From JBJXGF01 sp046153015 (lineage in GTDB: Bacteria; Actinomycetota; Acidimicrobiia; Acidimicrobiales; CAIXPF01): a stretch of DNA of 6,813 nt. The DNA is taken from assembly GCA_046153015.1 (NCBI GenBank), contig JBJXGF010000161.1:1-6813 (forward strand). Direction: 5' to 3'. Shown here piece by piece: positions 1-6,813 of the stretch; position 1 is the first letter of the stretch, and the number at the start of each line of letters is the position of its first letter. The notes under the pieces were generated by a model, which saw nothing but the letters and a program-made list of their open reading frames with translations, had not been told where the DNA came from and made no database searches. The translations under genes and the position numbers were made by a program.

Positions 1-3000
1 CGATCTCCACAGCAGCGCGGCGGCGAGCAGGAGCGGCGCCGCCAGCGCCAGCCGGCGCGTGCCGGGCGCGGCGCCCGCCGTGTCGAAGACCTGCTCGGGG
101 GTGATCTCGCCGCGCCCGCCGGCCAGCGCCGACAGCCGGGCCAGCACGGCCGGCTCAGCCGGGCCGGGGGTGAACTCGGGGGAGTACGACTCGCTGGCCA
201 GCGCGGTCGTGGCGAAGATCGCCCCGTCGGGCCCCTCCACCAGCACGCCCACGGCGTAGCTGCCGGGCAGCGGCGCCGGGGCCTCGCCCTCGAACGCGTC
301 GTCGGCCACCCGGCGCAGCGTCACCTCGCCGGCGCTGAGGTCGGGGTTGGTGATGCGGGCCACGGCGCCGGCGCCGTCGGGGAACGCGCCGGCGCTCTCC
401 ACCCGGAGTCGGAGCACGCCGTCGGCGACGCTGGCCTGCACCCCGGCGCCGGCCGCTCCGGCCTGGGGGAAGGTGTCCTTCACCACGCCGGTCCAGAACT
501 CCACGAAACCCGGCCACGCCGCCCAGAGCTGGGCCCACTGGGCGCCGGCGTCGCTCGTCCAGGCGGTGGCCCGGCCGAGGCCCACCTGCCAGCTCGCCAG
601 CAGCGGGTCGGCCTCGGGACCGATGCGCAGCAGCGTCGCCGCCGTCGCCTTGGTGGTGGCCGCCACGTAGCCGCGCAGCGGCGGCGAGGCGGTCAGGCGG
701 CTCACCGGCATGGCCGCGCTCGTGACCTCGGGGAGGAACTCGCCCTCGTTGATGAACGAGCGGGAGGCGATGACGGTCTCGTCGACGATGATCTGGGGGA
801 TCTCCTCCAGGTCCCGCCCCGGATAGAAGCGGCCCTGCCCCGCCTCGGCGACCTTGGCCAGCTCCCGTGACGCGCCCTCGCCCGTGGCCACCACCGACAC
901 CGTGATGCCCTCGGCGGCCAGGGCGCCGGCCTGCTCGGCCAGCGTGGCCAGCGTGCGGGGCTCGGTGAAGCCGTCAGTGAACAGGATGATGTGCTTCAGG
1001 CTCGACTTGCTCGAGCGCAGGGCCTGCGCCGCGGTGAGGAGGCCGGTCGAGAGGTCGGTGCCGCCCACGGGGGCCATCGCCGCCAGGTTGCCGGCCACCA
1101 CGTCGCCGGGCGGGACCTTCTGGAGATCCAGGATCCACTTGTCGTGGGTGGACAGGGCGAGCACGCCCACCTCGTCGCTCGAACGCAGCGCCTCGATGGC
1201 CCGCGCCGCGCCCTCCCGGGAGATGTCGGTCTTGTTCACCCCGCCCGGCAGCCGGTTGCCCCGGAAGATGCCGTTGGCGCCCTCGCTGCAGTGGCACGCG
1301 CCCATCGAACCGGACGTGTCGATGGCCAGCACCTCGGCCACGCTCTGGCGGCGCAGCGGGTCGGTGATCTCGCTCACCACCGGCAGCAGCGCCTCGAGGT
1401 CGCTGTCGAGGTACGCGCCCGGTCCGTACGCCCGGGGCCCGCCGAGGGTCACGAGCCCCCGGCCGAGGTCGCGCACCGCCGCGGCGAGGGCGGCCACCTG
1501 TGCGTCCGAGAGGGCGCGGCGGTCGGCGTCGACCAGCACGATCGACGCGTACCCGGCCAGCGTCGTCACCCCCGGCAGCGCCGCGGCCGGGGTCACGTCG
1601 ACCACCAGGCCCCCGGCCCGCAGCGCCGCCGCCACCGCCGCGCCCTCGTCGGGCGCGCCCTCGGCCACCAGCACCTTCGGGGGGCCTTCCACCTGCACCG
1701 CGACGAAGGCCTGGTTGTTCTCCTGCACCGAGTCGCCGGGGGTGACGACCTCGACCTGGTACCGCTCGAGCCCGCCGGCGCCCCCGGCCACCTCGGCGAA
1801 CTCGACCGTGGCCGGCCCGGCTGCGGGCTCCACCCGGCGGCGGTCCAATTCGACCCCCGCCCGGCGCAGCACCACCTCCGCCGGCCCGGCGCGCTGGCCG
1901 GCCACCGTCGCCGTCACCGTGAACCGCTCGCCTTCGCGAACGTGGCTCGGGGCCTTCAGCGCTGTGACGGCGGCGTCGACCCCGCCGGCGCGCTCCGCGG
2001 TCGCCACGTCGAGCGGCGCCCCGGCCTCGCCCAGCTTCGCCGCCTCCGCCAGGGCGTCGCCCTTGTTGGCCCGCCCGTCCGACACGAGCACCACCCGCCG
2101 GCGGGCGTCCTGGGGCAGCACCGCGGCGGCCAAGCGCAGCGCGGCGGCGAGGTCGGTGCGGGTGCGGTCGATGCGCACCTGGCTGAGGTCGAGCTCGCCG
2201 TCGTCGCGCAGCGTCGAGGCCAGGCGGGCGTCGCCGCCGAAGCTCACCACCGCGGCCCGGGCGCCCGCCGGGCGCTGCGCCAGCGCGGCCCGCACCCAGG
2301 CGGCTGCCTCGGCCTGGCCCCCCGGCCCGAGCGACTCCGAGCCGTCGAGCGCGAACACCACCGCCATGCGGTGCGAGGCGCGCGGCAGGGCGACCCCCAA
2401 CGCCGCCAGGGCGACGCCGACCGCCACCAACGCGCGGGCCGCCTGCGCCGCCTGCCACTGGCGCCGGGGCACGCCCACCGCCCGCCGCGCCGCCAGCCAT
2501 TCGAGGGCCAGCACCACGGCGAGGGCGGCGGCCGCCCACCGCAGCAGCGGGCGCCGTCCGCCGGGGGCGGCCTCGCCCGGCCGGCCGGCGCGGGGCGGGA
2601 TGGGGAGCTCGCCCGCCGGGGCGAGGCTCGATTCGGCGGGGTCGGCGTTGACCGCAACCGACGCGTCGGCCCGCCCCGGCGAGCGCAGCACCCAGAACCC
2701 GGCCCGGTCGAGCATCGGCGCCGGCGCCCCCGCGGCCACGTGCAGCTCTCGGCCCCCGGGCGCCAGCAGCGTGGTGTCGAGCGTGCGGTCCACCGGCGCC
2801 GTCTGGCCGACCACGAAACCGCCCGCCGGCAGCTCGCCGCCGGCGAGCTCGTCCACCACGCGGCCGACGAGCACCGGGAACGCCACCTGGAGGGGCAGGT
2901 TGCTCTCCGCCAGCGGGAACGCCAGGTACAGGGCGGTCCGTCCGCCCACGGTGGTGCGCAGCAGCAGCGGGGCGCCCTCCGCGCCGAGGAGCACCTCGGC

Positions 3001-4281
3001 CGAGGAAGGCGCGGTGACCCGCTGCGCCGCGGCGATCCCCACGTCGGCCAGGTCGAGGCCGGCCACAAGCGGATCGTCGGCGTCCACGAGGGCCACCGCC
3101 GGCGTGTCGACCGTGCCGGTGGACGCCACGCCGGCGGCGGGCAGCCCGGCGGGCGGGGCGATGGCGAGGAACGGCGCGCCCGGCTCGGCCGGCGGGTCCA
3201 CCTGGTCGTACACCGCGAGGTCGTAGCCCACCGCCGCCGGGTCGCCGGCGGTCCCGGGGGCGAGCTCCGCCTCGTCGAGCGTCACGTCGCCCAGGGCCCC
3301 GAGCGCGTCCTCGAGGAACGGGTTGGGCGGGCCCACGTGCAGCACCCGCACCTCCCGGCGCCGCGCCACCACCGCGTAGGCGTGGTCGTCGGCGGCCAGC
3401 AGGTCCTCGCCCTCGAGGAAGACCTCCACCCGGTCCCCGGCGGGCAGGTCCACGTCGAGGTCGGTGCTGCGGCCCTCGTCGAGGTCCACGGTCACGGTCT
3501 GCGCGGCCACGCCGTCCACGTCGAAGCGCACGCTCTGGCTCACCGCCGGCCCGCCGGTGTTGGCCAGCGTGGCCCGGGCGTGCAGCCCGCCGCCGCGCTG
3601 CTCGGCGGTGAGGCGCACCACCCCCCGGTTGGCGGCCCGGTCGCCCACCTTCACGTAGTGCGCGCCGGGCGGGATCGCCCGCCGTTCCACCTCGCTCATC
3701 CGGCCGTCGGAGATCAGCACGAAGCCGATCTGCACGCCGTCGGTCTCCAGGCTCTCGGCCAGGGCGAACGCGTCGAGGAAGTCGGCCGCGCCCGTCCCGG
3801 TCTGCAGCGCCTTGAGCGCCGAGTCGAACGCGCCGCGGTCGGGGCTGGCGCTGAGCACCACCCGGGGCTCCACGCCGGCCACCACCAGGCTGGCCAACGC
3901 CCCCTCCGCCGCCTGGCCCCGCAGGGCGCGCGCCGCGTCCTTCGCCGCCGCCAGCCGGTCGGGCTTGCCGTCCCGGGCGGCCATCGAACCCGACACGTCG
4001 ACGATGAACACCGTGTGCTCCGCCAGCGGCGCCTCGGTGGGCGCGTACGGGCGGGCGGCGGCCCCAGCGAGCAGCAGCACTGCCAGGAGCTGCAACGCCA
4101 GGAGTGCGCTCGGGCGCAGCCGCTGCCACGGCGACGCCGCCGAGACCGGCCGCGCCTCAGAGGCCCACAGCAGCACCGAGGACACCTCATGCTGGGTGCG
4201 CCTCGGCCGCAGCACGTGCAGGGCGATGATCGGCAGCGCCAGCAGGGCGAACCACAGCGCCGCCGGGTTGGCGAAGCTCAT
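1..4281 (-). CDS. Fused BatA-type / VWA-GATase1-like membrane protein with three VWA domains (3' end outside window)
   Basis: One frame without a stop runs from ATG 4281 to base 1: 1427 residues, probably lacking only a short C-terminus. Part one (1-600): membrane helices at about 4-24 and 57-77 with a basic loop, VWA1 with DVSGSM (95-100), Thr163 and SDG (191-193), a beta region (210-305), a GATase-like fold (309-480) and a helix at about 579-598. Part two: helix at about 614-634, VWA2 with DGSES (646-650), Thr709 and SDG (734-736), a beta region (768-867), GATase-like segment ending LGGPRAYGPGAYLD (946-959) with no Cys nucleophile, VWA3 with DTSGSM (988-993), GGTDL (1073-1077) and TDG (1102-1104), a beta region, and a last helix at 1410-1426. 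Basic loops predict all VWA domains outside the cytoplasmic membrane. The parts resemble two proteins normally encoded side by side in MoxR/DUF58 operons. Domain calls are by motif; the role as partner of the ATPase is inferred. Confidence 0.93.
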   Translation of the reverse strand, partial: MSFANPAALWFALLALPIIALHVLRPRRTQHEVSSVLLWASEARPVSAASPWQRLRPSALLALQLLAVLLLAGAAARPYAPTEAPLAEHTVFIVDVSGSMAARDGKPDRLAAAKDAARALRGQAAEGALASLVVAGVEPRVVLSASPDRGAFDSALKALQTGTGAADFLDAFALAESLETDGVQIGFVLISDGRMSEVERRAIPPGAHYVKVGDRAANRGVVRLTAEQRGGGLHARATLANTGGPAVSQSVRFDVDGVAAQTVTVDLDEGRSTDLDVDLPAGDRVEVFLEGEDLLAADDHAYAVVARRREVRVLHVGPPNPFLEDALGALGDVTLDEAELAPGTAGDPAAVGYDLAVYDQVDPPAEPGAPFLAIAPPAGLPAAGVASTGTVDTPAVALVDADDPLVAGLDLADVGIAAAQRVTAPSSAEVLLGAEGAPLLLRTTVGGRTALYLAFPLAESNLPLQVAFPVLVGRVVDELAGGELPAGGFVVGQTAPVDRTLDTTLLAPGGRELHVAAGAPAPMLDRAGFWVLRSPGRADASVAVNADPAESSLAPAGELPIPPRAGRPGEAAPGGRRPLLRWAAAALAVVLALEWLAARRAVGVPRRQWQAAQAARALVAVGVALAALGVALPRASHRMAVVFALDGSESLGPGGQAEAAAWVRAALAQRPAGARAAVVSFGGDARLASTLRDDGELDLSQVRIDRTRTDLAAALRLAAAVLPQDARRRVVLVSDGRANKGDALAEAAKLGEAGAPLDVATAERAGGVDAAVTALKAPSHVREGERFTVTATVAGQRAGPAEVVLRRAGVELDRRRVEPAAGPATVEFAEVAGGAGGLERYQVEVVTPGDSVQENNQAFVAVQVEGPPKVLVAEGAPDEGAAVAAALRAGGLVVDVTPAAALPGVTTLAGYASIVLVDADRRALSDAQVAALAAAVRDLGRGLVTLGGPRAYGPGAYLDSDLEALLPVVSEITDPLRRQSVAEVLAIDTSGSMGACHCSEGANGIFRGNRLPGGVNKTDISREGAARAIEALRSSDEVGVLALSTHDKWILDLQKVPPGDVVAGNLAAMAPVGGTDLSTGLLTAAQALRSSKSSLKHIILFTDGFTEPRTLATLAEQAGALAAEGITVSVVATGEGASRELAKVAEAGQGRFYPGRDLEEIPQIIVDETVIASRSFINEGEFLPEVTSAAMPVSRLTASPPLRGYVAATTKATAATLLRIGPEADPLLASWQVGLGRATAWTSDAGAQWAQLWAAWPGFVEFWTGVVKDTFPQAGAAGAGVQASVADGVLRLRVESAGAFPDGAGAVARITNPDLSAGEVTLRRVADDAFEGEAPAPLPGSYAVGVLVEGPDGAIFATTALASESYSPEFTPGPAEPAVLARLSALAGGRGEITPEQVFDTAGAAPGTRRLALAAPLLLAAALLWRS
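2380..2547 (-). other. Fusion junction in the large VWA gene: two membrane helices around a short basic loop
   Basis: Residues about 579-634. The helix ending ALEWLAARR is like the usual C-terminal end of BatA-type proteins. It is followed by a short basic loop (AVGVPRRQWQ), then a second helix leading directly into VWA2 (MAVVFALDGSES). No stop, no in-frame ATG with a good ribosome site and no frame change is seen here, so the two parts are translated as one chain. The basic loop should lie in the cytoplasm. Confidence 0.75.
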
Positions 4282-4287
4282 GGGCCG

Positions 4288-4293
4288 CCTCCC
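4288..4293 (-). promoter_or_regulatory. Strong Shine-Dalgarno sequence of the large VWA gene
   Basis: GGGAGG on the minus strand lies six bases before the ATG at 4281-4279, within the 13-base gap after the DUF58 stop. It is much better than the sequences before the two upstream GTG starts. It decides the start of the large gene and suggests that it can be initiated independently of coupling. Confidence 0.85.
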
Positions 4294-4294
4294 A

Positions 4295-5151
4295 TCAGCG
4301 CAGCACGCCCTGCTGGCGGAACCGCCCGAGGAGCAGCGCTTCGAGGTCGTCGTCGGCCCGCACCCTCGTGTACGCGGCGCCGGCCTGGCGGCAGCGCTCG
4401 GCCACCTCGGCGGACCACGCCTCGCTCCGGGCCCGGTACGCGCCGAACGCCTCGGCGGAGAGGCTGACCGCCACCGTCTGGCCGGTCTCCCGATCGACCA
4501 GCTCGAGGTCTCCGACGAGGTCGGCGGGGAGCTCCTCGGCGTCGAGCACGTGGGCCACCGCGAGGTCGCCGCCCCGGGCCGGCAGCCGCCGGATGCCGGC
4601 CTCCCACTCGTCGGTCAGCAGGTCGCTCACCAGCAGCGTCAACCCCGGGGGGCCGGGCCGGGCCAGCACGTGCGCGGCGGCCTGGGCGAACTCGGTGCGG
4701 CCCTCGGCGCGCAGCCCGGCGAGGTGGGCGAAGAGCGCGCCGACCGCCCCGCGGCCCACGAAACGGGGCGGCGTCCGCTCTAGCGGGAACGTGTGCACGG
4801 TGACCACGTCCCGGCGCACCAGGGCCACGAAGCCGAGGGCGGCGGCCAGGCGCTGCGCCACGGCGAGCTTCGCGCCGAGCATCGAGCCCGACGTGTCGAT
4901 GAGCAGGCGGACGGTCACGTCGTCCTCGGCCTCGAACAGCTTGAGCAGCACCACATCGAGGCGGGCGTAGAGGTGGTAGTCGATCCGGCGGAAGTCGTCG
5001 CCCGGGTGGTACTCGCGGTAGTCGGCGAAGTCGAGCGAGGCGCCGTGGCGGGGCGAGCGGTGCTCGCCGGCCAGCGCCCCGGCCAACGGGCGGCGGGTGC
5101 CGAGCTGGAGCCGCTCGAGGCGGGCCAGCAGGCGCGGCTCGAGCAGCGGCG

Positions 5152-5155
<4 letters not shown>
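4295..5155 (-). CDS. DUF58 domain protein with VWA fold (short, soluble form)
   Basis: A 286-residue protein starting MTPLLEPRLLARLERL, typical of DUF58 proteins without membrane helices. The DUF58 signature runs over residues 37-65 (RHGAS, DFADYREYHPGDDFRRID, YAR); the usual Trp of the R-x-I-D-W element is Tyr60. The VWA metal-site motif DTSGSM is at 87-92, with the supporting Thr in EGRTEF (about 154) and the Asp in VSDLL (about 178), so the metal site looks intact. DUF58 proteins are encoded beside MoxR ATPases in Bat-like operons and are thought to be their partners or adaptors; the molecular role is not settled. The gene overlaps the ATPase gene by four bases and ends 13 bases before the large VWA gene. 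The longer reading upstream in the same frame is rejected because it runs inside the ATPase gene and has nonsense Arg/Gly/Pro composition. Confidence 0.95.
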
Positions 5156-6185
<1,030 letters not shown>

Positions 6186-6189
<4 letters not shown>

Positions 6190-6813
6190 CGGCTCGCCAA
6201 CCGGTCGAAGTAGCCCCGCACCACGGCCTGCTGCGACGGCGGGATGTCGCCCCGGTCGAGCGCCTCGGTGGCCCGCGCCTCGTAGGAGGGCAGCGCCTTG
6301 GCCAGGGGAACCAGCGCCGCGCCGTCGCGGGTGGGGCCGTCGGCCGAGCCGACCACCTCGCCCGGCGGCGCCTCGCCGGTCGCGGACCCGCCGGCGTTCA
6401 GCGTGTCGCCCGGCGTGCCGCTCTGCGGGTCGAACACCTGGGGCGACTCCTCGCCCCCGGCCGCGCCCGTCTGGCCGTCTCCCTGGGGCGTGCCCGCACC
6501 GCCGAGCCCGCCCTCTCCCGGCCCTCCACCAGCCGCCGCCGCCACTTGACCCCCCGGCGCGCCCTGGCCCTGTCCCTGCCCCTGCCCCTGGCCTTGCCCC
6601 TGGCCTTGGCCTTGCCCCTGTCCCTGCCCCTGTCCTTGCCCCTGGCCGGCCTGCGCTTCGACCTGGCCGGCCTGGCCCTGGCGAGCGCCTGCTGTCCCCT
6701 GTTGGGCGGCGCTGATCCGGCCGCTCGCCGCTCGCGCCGCGCCCTGGGCGGCGCTGGCCGCCTCGTGCGCCGCCACGTCGCCTGCGGCCTGAGCCTGCGC
6801 CGCGGCCGCCTGC
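6186..6813 (-). CDS. C-terminal part of a low-complexity Ala/Gln/Gly-rich protein, first visible gene of the MoxR operon (5' end outside window)
   Basis: The frame is open to the right edge, so the start lies outside; 208 residues are visible, ending at a TGA (6188-6186). In order they show an Ala/Gln-rich stretch of about 60 residues, a pure Gly-Gln tract, a Gly/Pro/Glu-rich linker of about 85 residues, and a more ordered C-terminal segment of about 40 residues containing LPSYEARATEAL, DIPP and VVRGYFDRL. The pattern Tyr-x-x-x-Ala, then I-P, then V-R-x-Y-F, resembles the C-terminus of large membrane proteins encoded next to moxR in several bacterial lineages; this is from memory and unverified. 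No membrane helix is visible here; the anchoring part would be upstream. The stop overlaps the MoxR start by four bases, so the two are probably co-translated. Function unknown. Reading frame is sure; family assignment is weak. Confidence 0.72.
6561..6647 (-). repeat. Hexanucleotide coding repeat encoding a Gly-Gln tract
   Basis: Read on the minus strand, the stretch is 29 codons of strictly alternating Gly and Gln (15 Gly, 14 Gln). The unit is roughly GGN-CAR. Gly codons mix GGC, GGG and GGA, and Gln is mostly CAG with a few CAA. The unit is six bases, so gain or loss of units keeps the frame. The codon variation argues that this is not a very recent perfect expansion. The tract is probably a flexible, disordered linker. 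Confidence 0.93.

Noticed and set aside
1..300. Terminator or operon end at the left edge
   Set aside because: The gene is still open at base 1, so the end of the operon lies outside the window.
854..3226. Plus-strand open frame of 790 codons, Ser/Thr/Ala/Arg-rich
   Set aside because: No fold motif, skewed composition, entirely antisense to the VWA gene, whose metal-site motifs are clear.
974..4129. Minus-strand open frame of 1051 codons in another frame
   Set aside because: Arg/Gly/Ala/Pro-rich shadow of the real gene; the correct frame carries all membrane helices and VWA motifs and is open to the window edge.
991..4467. Plus-strand open frame of 1158 codons opposite the large VWA gene
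   Set aside because: It is rich in His, Arg, Gly, Gln and Ala with no domain motif, and it spans the junction between two well-supported minus-strand genes. Such long antisense frames are expected at this GC content.
6561..6647. Hexanucleotide tract as a CRISPR-like or regulatory repeat
   Set aside because: Units are six bases with no spacers, fully in frame, and the protein pattern is kept while codons vary, so it is a coding repeat.

Overview
The window is very GC-rich DNA (well above 70% by eye, third codon positions almost all G or C). It is filled by one minus-strand operon read right to left, with no RNA gene, mobile element, CRISPR array, promoter or terminator that I can see. The base composition, the GTG starts with GTGA overlaps, and the gene set suggest a high-GC actinobacterium-like lineage (Acidimicrobiia or Thermoleophilia type). 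That placement is an inference from style, not from a marker gene.

Layout in transcription order: (1) the 3' end of a low-complexity Ala/Gln/Gly-rich gene (6186-6813, 5' end outside the window), with a pure Gly-Gln dipeptide tract and a short conserved-looking C-terminal helix region; (2) a MoxR-family AAA+ ATPase (5152-6189); (3) a soluble DUF58 protein with a von Willebrand A (VWA) core (4295-5155); (4) one uninterrupted reading frame from an ATG at 4281 to the left edge, at least 1427 codons and still open at base 1. The first three genes are joined by 4-base GTGA stop/start overlaps. The last starts 13 bases after the DUF58 stop and has its own strong Shine-Dalgarno sequence.

The large protein is the striking item. 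Residues 1 to about 600 look like a complete BatA-type membrane protein (two N-terminal membrane helices, VWA, beta region, glutamine-amidotransferase-like fold, C-terminal membrane helix). Residues about 614 to 1427 look like a near-complete second protein of the VWA/GATase1-like type, with two more VWA domains. The two are usually thought of as separate neighbouring genes; here they are joined in one frame, giving three VWA domains with intact metal-site motifs. The only two cysteines in all 1427 visible residues form a Cys-His-Cys motif directly after the third metal-site motif.

MoxR ATPases paired with VWA proteins are known as chaperone-like or metal-insertion machines (RavA-ViaA, CbbQ-CbbO, NorQ-NorD, the Bat operons). 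By analogy, the ATPase and DUF58 protein here would act in the cytoplasm together with the membrane-anchored multi-VWA protein, whose domains are predicted to lie outside the membrane. The substrate cannot be told from the sequence.
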